64,000 nucleotides of DNA from Labia minor. Its lineage: Eukaryota; Arthropoda; Insecta; Dermaptera; Spongiphoridae. Both the position numbers and the translations under genes were made by a program. Location of the stretch: the NCBI GenBank assembly GCA_963082975.1, contig OY720346.1, positions 73,400,767 through 73,464,766 on the forward strand. Reading direction: 5' to 3'. Below are positions 32,515-43,945 of the stretch, piece by piece. The notes under the pieces are model-generated. The model had not been told where the DNA came from, searched no databases, and worked only from the letters and a program-made list of their open reading frames with translations. Every line of letters starts with the position of its first letter. The stretch's first letter is position 1.

Positions 32515-32720
32515 TTGAAAAACATCCTCTTGGAAGACCAACGACGCTGTGTTCGGACAATGTAGGAAGGGACGTGAGAGAGATGGGACAGGGTAGGAGT
32601 TAGTTGGTTACAGCTCAGTATAGGATAGACACTTGGACAAATGTGGATGTTGCGGACAAGAACTTTCGAGTAACGTAGAGCCAGAGCCCAGATGTAGATA
32701 GATAGATAGATAGATAGATA
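32515..32720 (+). pseudogene. RTE-type LINE 3' end fragment with (GATA)n tail
   Basis: Aligns with 43725-43945: CTTGGAAGACCAACGACG, GGAAGGGACGTGAGAGAGATG, then CGGACAAGAACTTTCGAGT and AGAGCCAGAGCCCAGATG, ending in (GATA)n at 32696-32720. The coding frame is broken by several stops. The simple tail directly at the 3' end marks it as a retroposed 5'-truncated copy. Confidence 0.75.
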
Positions 32721-33027
32721 TAACATCTACAATAATAATAATATATATAATAAATTTACTGATTCAATAAAAATATATTTTAAATAAGAAGACATAAACA
32801 AATAAATGTTTTATGTAATATACTGATTGAAACAAAATGGATGAAAACCTTTTACATATAAACTTCCAACCAGAGCCCCAGTCTAGGTGTGAAGAACGCC
32901 CAAGGAGGTCTGAGCAGCTAGTTATATATAATTAATTCTTAAATGATTATGAAAATTCAATCAAAACTTAATTTTAGTTGATTATATAATATAAGTATTC
33001 ATGAAATTTAAAATATTGTAATATTAC

Positions 33028-33061
<34 letters not shown>

Positions 33062-33904
33062 TTTTATAAGTATATTTATAGGATATAGTCTAATCAAAAT
33101 AACTTGAAAATCTCTACCCTATTTAATTGAATTTTGATACCTTTTGAGTCTTTAATCTTAAACTTTTTTTTATTATTTTTATTTCCAAGCCATTCATCTC
33201 AGCCCTAGTAGAGTAATTGACTTTTTGACATCATCTGGAGGTTTTAAGAAAGAAATTTTCTTAACGTCATAAAATTAATATTGTTATTATTATTATTATT
33301 TTTTTTTTTGTTGTCAACTTTATTTTCCGTTCATAGTGATAAATTTAGAAAATTAAAGCAGGCTATAAAAAGAGCAGGTGTTCTTGCACGTGTGTCGCAA
33401 TTTCATGAGCATAATATATATATTATATAGATATATATATATCGGGGGGGAGGTGGTAGTTGGTTGGAAGATGATGGCAACTCAGTGACCCTCATGAACC
33501 CTTCATCAAGAAATCTACCCCTTAGCTCATAAATCACATTCGTACAAGTTTTGATGGCAAACGAGAGACTTGGGGCTCGTAAAAGTGTTTAAGAAGAGAT
33601 GGTCATTGGGCATAAAAAATTCCGAGTCTTCACTTCCAGCCAGCCAAGCCATTCATGCTTATTGGTGACTTTGCTTCAACTGAATGTTAGTAAGCGGTGA
33701 TTTATATATACTAGAGGTGGATATATATATAGTATTATTATAATGGAGGGTGCAGAAAAGAGTATATTGAACCATTTCAAGAAAATTCATAACAAAATCT
33801 ATCTATTATATTGATACATTTATACAGAGATAAGAAAATTAGTAATTAGTAAATGAAGTAATAATATTATTAAACAATAAATTTTTTGTATTTATTAAAA
33901 AATT
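32721..33904. other. single-copy DNA, island at 33350-33690
   Basis: A TA run lies at 33016-33062. The island has no recognised exon; it includes GGTGGTAGTTGGTTGG and CCAGCCAGCCAAGCCATTC. A short T-rich tract is at 33290-33310. Confidence 0.4.
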
Positions 33905-34519
33905 AGCTGGAGCGTCTCCACTCGACTATCTCGCAATTTGAATTGGATTAAATAACATAATATATTATATTTAAATTAAATTTAATTAATTATAAATTAT
34001 AAATAATAAATAATAAATATTAAACCAGCGCATGTTTGGCTTTTTGTTGATGGCACCACGTCACGTGTTGGCGCGTGAGATTTGCAGTGTTAAAAAATTA
34101 ATTCTGGTAATTTCAGCGAATCAATCAAGCTGAAATTCTATATATAGCAGTTTTATACAATTATTAATCATGTGAAAAATTATCAAACATATCTTTATTT
34201 TTACGGTCACTTTAGAGGAAAAAAAATCAAAACGTTGTAGGTAATGACCCTCTTCCGGTTGAGCTACATTTCTCAAAAGTTGATAGAAAACTATGAATTT
34301 TGAATAATGTCCATGTACCAAATTTCATCATTCTAGCTCAAACCGTTTTTGCGTAATCTTGCCTACATACATACACACACACATACACACATACACACAC
34401 AGAGACATTTTTTCTCAACCTTAGTGAAAATGATTCAGGAACCTTCAAAACGTATAAAAACATCAAAATCTCAACATCGAAAATTTTCGTGATCGCAATA
34501 CTATCTCTGGCGAGATAGT
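33905..34519 (-). mobile_element. R1 Helentron-like copy 6
   Basis: Full length with 3' hairpin CTGGAGCGTCTCCACTCG plus ACTATCTCGC and a perfect 5' palindrome. A CACACATACACACA microsatellite lies at 34371-34400. It is the first of three same-strand R1 pieces within 2 kb. Confidence 0.92.
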
Positions 34520-34642
34520 AAAAATGGAAAAAAAAATTTTTAATTATATTATTCAAAAATAATAAATAGAAAATTTTATCATTAATTAAAAAAAGAAGAA
34601 AGAAATTGAATACTTCATAAATTTAGATACTATATAAAATAA

Positions 34643-35061
34643 GCTGGAGTTTCTCCACTCGACTATCTCGCAAATTTGAATTTAATTAATTATCATATAT
34701 TATATTAAATTAAATTTAATTAATTATAAATTATAAATTAAAATTTAATAAATAATATTTATTAAACCAGCTCGTGTCACGTGCGGGCGCGTGATTTACA
34801 GTGTTAAAAAATTAATTCTGGTACTTTCAGCGATTCAATCAAGCTGAAATTCTATATATAGCAGTTTTATACAATTTTTAATCATGTGAAAAACTATCAA
34901 ACATATATATCTTTATTTTTACGGTCAGTTTAGAGGAAAAAAAAAATGAAAACGTGGAAGGTATTGGCCCTCTTCCGGATGAGCTACATTTCTCAAAAGT
35001 TGAGAGAAAACTACGAATTTTGAATAATGCCCGTATATCAAATTTCATTATTCTAGTAGTA
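34643..35061 (-). mobile_element. R1 Helentron-like copy 7, 5' internal deletion
   Basis: The 3' hairpin and inverted repeat are present (one change). At the other end TTCTAG is joined directly to TAGTAAAAAT, deleting the microsatellite and most of the 5' palindrome but keeping the last bases and flank. Short CTAG/ATAG homology may have mediated the deletion. Confidence 0.88.
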
Positions 35062-35736
35062 AAAATAAAAGGCATGAAAAATGGCCAAGATTTGCTAAGG
35101 GCACAAAATCCTGGAAAATATTGGAGGAGTCCTTTGCCCTAAAGGGCCTGGTTCCACATTATTATTAAATGTAAATATTATTATTATAATGTAAATAAAT
35201 TAAAGAACCAATAAAAGCTAATAATAATAATAATAATAATGCGAAATAAAATTAATTAATTAATAGAAAGGTTGCTTAATCAAATTATGATAATACTTAC
35301 TTAATTATTAAACCTAAAGCTATACAACATATCAATTATTTTAATGAATTTAATTAATTATCAAGCTCATTTTTATTCTAATTATATAATAGAATAGTAC
35401 TCGTATTATATTGTAGATATATAAATAAAAGTAAGTAAAAAATAATTTATAAGTAAAATAAAATTATATAAAAATTCATGTTTTAAATATTTTTAATTTT
35501 TGACTAAAAGGGATACTTCGATGTAGTTGGTAGAACTGTTTTATTTACCAATTTATAATATCTAGTAAAAATTAAAATTTTATTGGAATATTCTTTCAGA
35601 GCTTCAAAGAATAATAAAAAAATATCATATTTCAGTACTAAACAAAAATTTGAATGAAAAAATTCAACTATCGATTACCTGTTCGTTATAAGATTCGAAG
35701 GAGATACATTAATGTGAGGTTTTTAAATCTTCAAAT
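35062..35736. other. AT-rich single-copy DNA
   Basis: (AAT)n at 35220-35240. No gene is recognised. Confidence 0.4.
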
Positions 35737-35810
35737 AAAAACGTATAATAACATCAAAATCTCAACATCGAAAATTTTCGTGATCGCAATACTATCTCTG
35801 CCGAGATAGT
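35737..35810 (-). mobile_element. R1 5'-end fragment
   Basis: Only the last ~74 bp: AACGTATAATAACATCAAAA, CGAAAATTTTCGTGATCGCA and the palindrome with one change at the right. The rest of the element is absent. Confidence 0.85.
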
Positions 35811-36262
35811 AATAATGGAATTAAATTTCTTATAAATGAGAAGATAGAATCTGATAATGAGAACATTTTCATTTTTTTTCTTTCCATTTATTATATAAGA
35901 AAATGCTTTACTTTGAAATATCAAAGAAATTGAGAAAAATTGTTGACGTCCTAAAATTGGAGGCAGTTGGTGCCATGTTGAATTCGCTGACAGTTGAACA
36001 TTGATTAAAATAGGTGCAAAATGGAATTGACGCAAATAAAACGACATATATATACAAAGCTAGATATATCTTTAACGTTAGACATTTATTATATAATGGA
36101 GAAAACGAATTAATCAGTCTTTAAGAAAATCATTTTAATCATTTCAATTTTTCCAAATTTGAATAAAGTGAGAGAGAGAAAGAGAGGAAGAGAGAGGATA
36201 AGAAGGATAAAGGAAGGAATTTCTATATAACATTAATGTCCTTGTGTAAATTTTGATTAAAA
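35811..36262. other. AT-rich DNA with GAGA tract
   Basis: A purine-rich GAGAGAGAAAGAGAGG tract at 36169-36215. No gene is recognised. Confidence 0.4.
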
Positions 36263-36540
36263 GTGCCACAGTATAGGAGGTAGCGAAGCTGGCTCACATT
36301 CTCGTGGTCCCGGGTTCAAGTCCTGGGCCTGGCAAGAGACTTATCTAGTTTGGGTCTTTGGGATGGAGTCAACCCTGTCTCCAGGATCAAAATTGGAAAA
36401 GCTTCGTGATAGCGCCTCCGATCAAGAAAATCAAGGTAAAGTTTGATAGGAGCCGTTCTACTGATCATAGGACACACCTAGTCGATATAACCAACTTGAT
36501 AGGCGTTATCCTTGCGTAAGACGTACAAAAGTCAGAAGTA
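36263..36540 (+). repeat. tRNA-derived SINE family A, copy 2
   Basis: Consensus A box TAGCGAAGCTGG (36281-36292) and B box GGTTCAAGTCC (36313-36323). The body matches 16164-16440 in order: GGATCAAAATTGG, GATAGCGCCTCCGATCAAG, TTCTACTGATCATAGGACAC, AACTTGATAGGCGTTATCC. This is the clearest copy of the family. Confidence 0.87.
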
Positions 36541-37397
36541 TGTTTTCATTAACATTGAATATTGTTCAAATCTAAATTTGAGTTGGTTTAATAAGCCTTG
36601 AAGAAAAGGCGATCCAATTTCCTCTTTCTTAATTTCTTGAAAGCCATCATCCATTCCAGCCCAATGACCGTAAGTATCATGACCAGAAGGACTAGGGAAG
36701 TGTCATTTGGTATGGTATATAATAATATATACAAAATGACAACATATTATATCCAACGCATCCATTGTCTGTCCATCTCGTAAACGCATTCATGAAAAAA
36801 AATCCCTGTTCATGCTTACATAAACAGACCATGTGGACATCTGCCGCTGATAAAGACCATTCATCACCAACTCGACACCAGCCAGTCACGTTAAAAAGGG
36901 CAGATGAAAATGAACCAGAGTGGAGCGAGAAGACCAACAACAAGTGGATTGGATCTGAAGTAAAATATACATAAATATAGTTACTTACATAGGTATTATT
37001 AAAAAAAAAAACTTATTAATTTTATTTATTTATCTAATAATTAATAAATTATTTACGAAAAATAAAAATTTATAAAATTAAATTATAAATATAAATTATA
37101 TATAGGTATATTAATTATATTTTTACAGGTTTTTTTTTAGTTTCAGATCGTGTCCTGTCATCAAATCTTTGCAAGGTGATCTTCCCAATGTTCGAATGAG
37201 CTGAAATTTTGCATACATATGCAACTCCAATGCCAATGCAATATTCAGGTTCATCCCAGGTCAAAGAAGACATCGGAGGTATAATTAATTCATTAATAAT
37301 AATATTATTAATATTATTATTACTACAATTAATTCTTAATACTATAACCTAAAATTATAAACCAAGTGAAATTTCTGTCAAGACTAAAAATTAGAAA
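36541..37397. other. single-copy DNA with exon-like and conserved-looking blocks
   Basis: 36600-36970 is GC-richer with an optimal donor-like ACCGTAAGTATC at 36668-36679 and a 69-residue plus frame at 36765-36974 (MSVHLVNAFMKK...) lacking recognised motifs. At 37125-37279 a TTTTTTTAGTTTCAG acceptor-like tract precedes ~123 bp ending GGAG before GTATAA, but all three frames have stops. Confidence 0.35.
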
Positions 37398-38095
37398 ATA
37401 AACAAAATATAAAAAAAACCTTTTTAAAAACTAAATGCACAAAAAGGAGAAAATAATTTCTCCACACGCAGCACGATTTCCTACGATTAATCATGTCTAA
37501 AAAATGGCAGGGAAAGGAAAATAATACGAAAGACATTTCATCGTATATGCCAGAGGTTCCCAAACTTTTCTGGTTTCGGCTCCCTAAATAATCGGATTTT
37601 TTCCGAGGCTCCCTTAATACATCCGATTTTTATATAAATTTTTACTCTCTTGAAAAATTGGAAAACTTTTCTTCCCTCCATTGGATATATTTCAGAGCAT
37701 CGCAAAATCATCTGAACTTTTTTTTTTAGAACAATATTTGAAAAAATTTAAAAGTAATCGAAAATGTTCAAAAGTTTGCCCACAAAATTATCTTACCTTT
37801 TTTTTTTAGAACCAAAAATTTCAAGTATTAGAAAATTTTTTCGCGGCTCCCCAGTTTGGGAATCACTGATATATGGACAAACCTTTCTGTTTTTTTCCTT
37901 TTTCACTAAACTTGATAACTCTGTCTATTTGAAGTAGAATTTGAGTTTTCCCTGCATGTTTGGTGCCCACGCTTTCATTTTTTAGATATGATTAATTGTA
38001 AGGAAATCGTGGTGCGTGTGGAGAAATTATTTTCTCCTTTTCAGTGCATTTAGTTTTTAAAAAGTTTTTTTTTTATATTTTTTTGGTTTTATTTT
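37398..38095. mobile_element. foldback element with nested hAT
   Basis: Left arm about 37398-37510, right arm about 37975-38095, inverted with ~90% identity by eye. Shared blocks: TTTTTAAAAACTAAATGCAC, GGAGAAAATAATTTCTCCAC, ACACGCA and AATTAATCAT/GATTAATCAT. The inner part is interrupted by hAT H5. Non-coding. Confidence 0.8.
37551..37868. mobile_element. 318-bp hAT MITE H5
   Basis: Ends CAGAGGTTCCCAAACTTTT and CCAGTTTGGGAATCACTG are inverted repeats typical of hAT. Flanks GTATATGC and ATATATGG share the core TATATG, a decayed 8-bp duplication. The interior has GGCTCCC motifs in both halves and T-tracts followed by AGAACC. Confidence 0.78.
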
Positions 38096-39151
38096 ATGTA
38101 ATTATATTCTATTAACGGATTCGCCTCAAATTAGTCTCAATAAATAAATTAACTATAGACAAATAATAACGTTATTAAATAAAATGGGCCTATTTCAATT
38201 CATTGGGGGTTCATATTTTGTCTGGCTTAATGAATTTCAGATGTCTCTATTATAGTCAGACGTTTAGACAAAATATGGAATAATGTGCGAACAAAATTGT
38301 CCAATAGAGGATCGAACACAAACAACAACAGCTGCCGGACCTCTATTTGAAATTAATTGCATTTAAAGTTAATATTGGAAGGAGAGATGGAAACATGGTG
38401 GGGGAGAGAGAGAGAGAGAGTGAATGAGAACAACCCCCAGTCACCGCCCGGGAATAATCTACTTGTACGAATTAGATATTCATGAAAAACTAGTAGCAAA
38501 CTTTTCGCCTCAACTCACTTAAAAATAATAACAACAACAAAAATAATAATAATAATAATGATAATAATAATAAAAGAAAATTCACCCCTAGATTAAATTA
38601 TAATAAATAGATGAAAAGTAAAGAAGTTAATGGATTAAATTTTGTTGCTGGGTAAAAGATCAAAAAAAACAAAAAAACAAAAAAAATAGTCAAGACATTT
38701 TTTTTATTTTTATTAAATTTGGTCGAAAAGAACAAAAGAAAAAACACTTCAATGACAAGAGATGGAAAACCATTATTCAATGTTCTTGTGAATAGTTTTT
38801 GTAACAAAACAAAAGAATGTAAGTTATATTAATTTTTTTTTTGTTTTTAATTATAAAAAATAAAACGTTTATTTGATTAAACGATAAAACTAGCAAGGGG
38901 GGTTTGAATTCAACGATAACAACTATCCTAGAATGACACTGGCACTTGTCCGTTAATTGAGTACAAGCAAAACAACTAAAACAAATACAAAAAATATATG
39001 TAATTGAAAGTTACATAAATATGTAATTAGATGGCAAATATAAATATTAATGGGCCTCCAATTATCTTCAACAAACGTATGGTTAGTGCAGAGGTAAACA
39101 TTCTGAGAGACACAGACTATGGTTAGGGACATTTTTATGGTATATTATAAC
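38096..39151. other. single-copy DNA, island at 38270-38520
   Basis: The island includes ACAACAACAGCTGCCGGACC (E-box CAGCTG) and CACCGCCCGGGAATAATC. (AAT)n at 38540-38571. No gene is recognised. Confidence 0.4.
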
Positions 39152-40495
39152 TAGAGAGGAGAAAAAAAAAAATTTGAGCCTTTTCAAGATTTTATTATAA
39201 GATCTCCACAGATCTATACAAATCAAACACACTGGTAGATATTAAAAAACGCCTTTTTCGACTTTTTTGGCTTTTTTGGCATCCCGCGCCTTTTTCAAAA
39301 AAAAATCGCCTTTTTTCGAGCTTTTTTTGCTATTTTTTTACATTTTTTTGCAAAAAAAAAAAAAAATTTCAGTCATATGCAATTTTTTTGCAAATTCATA
39401 AACTATCCAACTCTTGAAATTCAGTCCTCAAAACTACAGTATAATCTCTTTATATAATAAAATTTTATTTTACAAGCATAATGCAAGCGTTTATTATTTC
39501 TTTAATTTATAAAAGTTCTGATACATTGGGCAAAAAATAACTTAAGTCTTGACTATCTAAAATTGAACATTATTTTTTTTTAATTCATTTTTGTTAATTT
39601 TATTTTTTTATCAGCAGGTAATTCAAATGATTAATGTAGAAGATGATGCTCTTTCTATACAAAAAGCTCACAAGTTGATACTAAATTCTCAGCTACCCTT
39701 TGATTTGATTTATGTTTCTTCTAACTTCGGGTTCATCGCAACTAAGTTAAAAGAACTTGAAGAATCCAAATTGAGCTTACACGATTCACTTTACATCTTA
39801 GATGGTGGGAAAAAAAAAAATTGAGAAAACTGTCGGACCCCGCGCCGATATAGTTCAAACAAAGATTTCCAAAGTGTTGGAGAATAATATGGGTTTAGAT
39901 TTTATGAGACAATCATGCGATATACTAAGTGGTTTAAATATTGGGCCAAACAACTTAGTCACAAATAAACTGAAAAATAGTGAAATTATGTCTCTGAAAT
40001 TTGCACCTCTAACATCTTGTGATAATGAGAGGTCATAAAAAAATTTTCTGACCGATCGCCGAACAAATTTCACAATTCAAAATCTTCAAATGTATTTTGT
40101 GTGCAATTATCTTTATAAATAGGGATGATGTAAAATCTGAGAGAGAACAGTTATAATAATTATCTTTTGTTTATATTTTATTTCATAAAATAATAATAAA
40201 TTAAAAATATTTTTATAAATAAAATGCCTTTTTATTTTTTTGTGTTACTTTTTCTCAGACTATTAAATTTAGAATTTAAATTTCTTTCCTTATTATAATA
40301 TATTTCTTTTAAAAATTATTTGATATTCGTTAATATAAGTAAAATTTGTTAATGTTTAAATACTATATTGCTAACAAGCTAATAAAAGAGACTATTTATC
40401 TATAAAAGCCTTTTTTATAAAAAAAAAATGCCTTTTTGACAGCCTTTTTTAACAAAAAAACTTGCCTTTTCAGGCGCCTTTTTTTGCTCTCTCTA
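39152..40495 (+). mobile_element. 1.34-kb hAT element H6 with perfect 8-bp TSD
   Basis: Starts TAGAGAGGAGAAAAAA and ends TTTTTTTGCTCTCTCTA; ATTATAAC flanks both sides exactly (39144-39151, 40496-40503). Many GCCTTTTT motifs cluster next to both ends (39249-39325, 40405-40485) as subterminal repeats, likely transposase-binding sites. It encloses hAT transposase C-terminal remnants. Confidence 0.88.
39591..40110 (+). pseudogene. hAT transposase C-terminal remnant
   Basis: Two overlapping frames give one decayed protein. The first (39591-39824) has SIQKAHKLILNSQLPFDLIY, SNFGFIATKLKELEES and LSLHDSLYIL. The second (39802-40038) has VQTKISKVLENNMG, LSGLNIGPN and MSLKFAPLTSCDNERS. A third short frame adds LTDRRTNFTIQNLQMYFVCN. 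The late APLTSCDNERS-FS-like block and the RRTNFTIQNLQMY tail match the C-terminal dimerisation region of hAT proteins (compare the usual VERSFS motif). N-terminal zinc finger and catalytic residues are not visible. Confidence 0.72.
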
Positions 40496-40740
40496 ATTAT
40501 AACTCAGAAGCCAAACCAATTTTTAAAATTTTGCTAGTGATGTAATGTAATGTAATCTAATCTGCAACATATGAAGTGAATATTGAAATTGATAATCTTA
40601 ATATTGCAATGCAATATACAATTTTCTGTAATAAATAACCCTGAATATTTCCTAAAAGCTGTAAACTTTGGGCTTCATTTTCTCAATTTGTTTATATGTG
40701 GAGTTAATCGCTTTGGCTTCTGTGTGGCACAAATATATAT

Positions 40741-41414
40741 GTCGTAGGCAAATGGCAATTTTAGGAAAATAGCATTTTCCTAAGCAAAAGTCATTTGACT
40801 AAATCTTTGTTGGTCAAATTTCATTTTAATTGGACTGGGAAAATAGCTCAGAAAATGTTGGTCATTTATTGGACCGATCAGTGTATTCGACTGCCTTCTT
40901 TGCATTCCGGTCTTAGTAAAAGTAGCAAACCTGGAAAAAAGTAGGAGGGAAGAAACAGAAAAAATACCCGAATATTATTTATATTCAAAAAATCCTTTAA
41001 TCAATTCAAACTATTTAATAAGGAAACGAATATTTAAAAAAATATATATAAACAAAATAATTGGGAAAAAATATTACTTATACTCGAATTCTTTGGTAAC
41101 AATTTTTTATTTTGGAATTCTTTGTTAAATATATTTTCTTTATAATAAACTATCCTTAAAATTCAACATGAATCTAAAGCACAACACATGCTTTCATTGA
41201 ACCATTTCATTTAACCAACATTTATTTTAAAACAACGAACAAAATATACTTGTTTATTGAGATTGCACTGAGAGAGCATTTGTCCAACAAAGATTTAGCC
41301 AAATGGCTTTTGTGTAGGCAAATGCTATTTTCGTAGTCAAATTGAAATAAAATAATAGTTGAAACTATTTGGCATAGAAAATGCTATTTTCCTAAAATTG
41401 TCATTTGTCTACGA
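40741..41414. mobile_element. ~670-bp MITE with ~40-bp ends and 9-bp TSD candidate
   Basis: GTCGTAGGCAAATGGCAATT and, at the right, AATTGTCATTTGTCTACGA are inverted. A second inner pair (TTTGACTAAATCTTTGTTGG / CCAACAAAGATTTAGCCAAA) extends the symmetry. AATATATAT flanks both sides exactly (40732-40740, 41415-41423), though it is low-complexity. The 9-bp size would fit a Mutator-like element. Confidence 0.68.
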
Positions 41415-41559
41415 AATATATATACAAATAAATAAAACTTCGTATAATAATTATTTAAATTATTTTAAAAAATCTTGATCTATCAAAGTTTTTATAGGTA
41501 CAGAATCCATTGGTTGACATTGAAGATAACGAATTAACCATTAAAAATTCTTCTGTCTG

Positions 41560-41760
41560 TGAGTGATGTGTGAAAATGCACCTCTAGTAGGTTAGTCACT
41601 AAAAAAGTCGATGAAATTTTAGAACCGGTGGAACAACGACTGTCAAGAAATTGCAGGGACACTAAATTTAGGCCACCTGACAGTTTGGAAAGAGTAGTCT
41701 ACAAAAAGTAGATGTTTGATGTTTGGATGCTTTGCGCTAAAAAACCGCAATCTTTTTTTT
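41560..41760 (+). pseudogene. mariner transposase N-terminal (HTH) remnant
   Basis: Three frames together read KVDEILEPVEQR, DCQEIAGTLNLGHLTVWKE and KVDVWCLDALR-like segments, the order of the second helix-turn-helix and following linker of mariner transposases. There are at least two frameshifts and a stop. No terminal repeats are found. It is different from the R3 and R4 subfamilies. Confidence 0.55.
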
Positions 41761-42011
41761 TATAACACCTATTCTTTAGATAAATTTATAAGTATAAATA
41801 AAAAAAAAAAAAATTCAAAATATTCTGAACACTATAAAAAGTTTTTGGCTTTTCTTTTGTCTGAATATTTTTTTCTGTGTTTAATTTATTATTAAATTCG
41901 TTACTATTAAAAAAATAAAATAAAATAAAATTTATAATTATATCTATGTATAGTTTATCGATGAAAATTGCTATTCGCTCTGTGCGTGACGGTAGTGCCT
42001 CCAGAAGTATG

Positions 42012-42186
42012 AACTAAATAAAGGTGGTTGTTTACACTCACAAGGAGATGGCAAGAATTGTAAAATCGCTTTTTAAATAAATCATAGTTCATTTTAAATT
42101 TTTTTTTATAATTTATTAATTTTTCTTATTTTAAAAGGTAAATTCAACTATCCGACAGATTTTTAAAAACAGCCACCTTTATTGTC
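42012..42186. repeat. short inverted-repeat element
   Basis: AATAAAGGTGGTTGTTT and AAACAGCCACCTTTATT are near-perfect 17-bp inverted repeats about 165 bp apart. Likely a small MITE; no duplication was found. Confidence 0.5.
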
Positions 42187-42379
42187 TATATTAAGCGCTG
42201 CGGGCGCTGGTGTCGATTTAGCTCTCCCCACCATGCCTTTGCACACAGCCAATAGATATTTGATGAATTTTCGATTGCACTCAATTATACACAATCAGAA
42301 CCATCTGTTTTGAATTCATTTTTGTTTTTATTTTTTAATCCAAAAAGGAATATATAAAAACAAATGAAAAATTCCTTTT

Positions 42380-42990
42380 ACTATCTCGCCATAGATAGTA
42401 TTGCGATCACGAAAATTTTCAATGTTGAGATTTTGATGTTTTTATACGTTTTGAAGGTTCCTGAATCATTTTCACTAAGGTTGAGAAAAATATCTCGTGT
42501 GTGTGTGTGTGTATGTGTGAATGTATGTAACCAAGATTACGCAAAAACGGTTTGAGCTAGAATCATGAAATTTGGTATAAGGGCATTATTCAAAATTCGT
42601 AGTTTTCTATCAACTTTTGAGAAATGTAGCTCAACGGGAAGAGGGTCATTACCTACAACGTTTTGATTTTTTTTCCTCTAAAGTGACGGTAAAAATAAAG
42701 ATATATGTTTGATAATTTTTCACATGATTAACAATTGTATAAAACTGCTATATATAGAATTTCAGCTTGATTGAATTGCTGAAAGTACCGGAATTAAGTT
42801 TTTAACACTGCAAATCTCACGCGCCAACACGTGACGTGGTGCCATCAACAAAGAGCAAAATATGCGCTAGTTTAATAAATATTATTTATTAATTTTAATT
42901 TATAATTAATTAAATTTAATTTAAATATAATAAATATATGTTATTTAATCCAATTCAAATTGCGAGATAGTCGAGTGGAGACACTCCAGC
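42380..42990 (+). mobile_element. R1 Helentron-like copy 9
   Basis: Full-length with 5' palindrome ACTATCTCGCCATAGATAGT (one change), TG microsatellite at 42498-42512, the CACGCGCCAACACGTGACG block, and an intact 3' GCGAGATAGT plus CGAGTGGAGACACTCCAG. A good reference copy for the family. Confidence 0.93.
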
Positions 42991-43724
42991 TAATTATTAA
43001 TAAAAGGTAGAATAATAGAGTTGCAGTAAATTTTAAAATTTTAAACATTATACTGATGATTAATTTAATAATTACTTTCCTATTAACTAATAGTAAACAA
43101 AATGTATTGTTCTTGCAAGAGAAGTGAACAGATAAAAGTTGGAAGGATTAAATGAATGAAGAGAGTTGCTTAGGAATTAACGTCAGTAAGTTTCAAAATA
43201 GAAATTAAATCTTTGAATATAAGTAAATGTTGGTTTCTTAATATAAAGTTGAAAAATATTGTACTAATATTGTTCTCTATTTGTTTTTTTTACTTTTTAA
43301 ATTTCAATAATCATTCAAAGAATACGAGAGCAATTATTTATATAAAAATAGGATAAAATATATGAATGAAAGAAAATATGATTGATTGTGATGAAAATTC
43401 AATCAAAGTTCAATTGTTTTAAAGAATAAATTAAATGAAATAAAAATAAAAAAAAGATACACATAAGAGACATATACGAGTATTGATTCTATTTAAATAA
43501 ACAATAGAATTCAATTTCTGGCCATAGAATATATGAGAGGGAAAGTTTAACACTCTTAAACAGATCATAATTTGAAATGTTAAAATTTTATACATGTATA
43601 AAATTGATATCAAAAAGAAAACTATTCCTATTAATAAAATATGTAAATTATGTTATTAAATTATTAAATAGTGTGAATTTATAAAAAAAAAGTATATTTT
43701 GAGTAATATTATTAAAAAAAGAGG
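42991..43724. other. AT-rich single-copy DNA
   Basis: No gene or interspersed repeat is recognised. Confidence 0.4.
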
Positions 43725-43945
43725 AAAGAATGGCGAAAAATATATTGGTGGGGAGACCGATTGGGAAACGTCCGCATGGAAGACCAAGGACGCGGTAAGT
43801 GGACAGTATAGGAAGGGACATGAGAGAGATGGGAGAGGGATTGGAGTGTTGTGGCTCGGTATAGGGACACTTGAAGAGGTGCGGATGCTGCGGCCAAGAA
43901 CTTTTGAGTTCCGTAGAGTCACAGAGTTAGACAGATACATAGATT
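43725..43945 (+). pseudogene. RTE-type LINE ORF2 C-terminal fragment
   Basis: The best-preserved copy. The frame from about 43735 reads KNILVGRPIGKRPHGRPRTR, stop, VDSIGRDMREMGEGLECC, stop, then GHLKRCGCCGQELLSSVES, with two in-frame stops. The basic GKRPxGRPxTR motif is characteristic of the C-terminus of RTE-like and related LINE polyproteins. It ends near TTAGACAGATACATAGATTA, a decayed simple-repeat tail. The 5' part is truncated, as is usual for LINE copies. Confidence 0.72.

Noticed and set aside
36765-36974. 69-residue frame as a confirmed gene
   Set aside because: No recognised motif, no splice context that fits the frame, and the opposite strand is also open over the same stretch.
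42364-42555. Recurrent frame ITKIFNVEILMFLYVLKVPE seen in several R1 copies (also near 20602, 34338, 56677) as a conserved small protein
   Set aside because: It lies in the 5' end of R1, runs into the microsatellite, and recurs only because the copies are similar. Other copies break it by frameshift.
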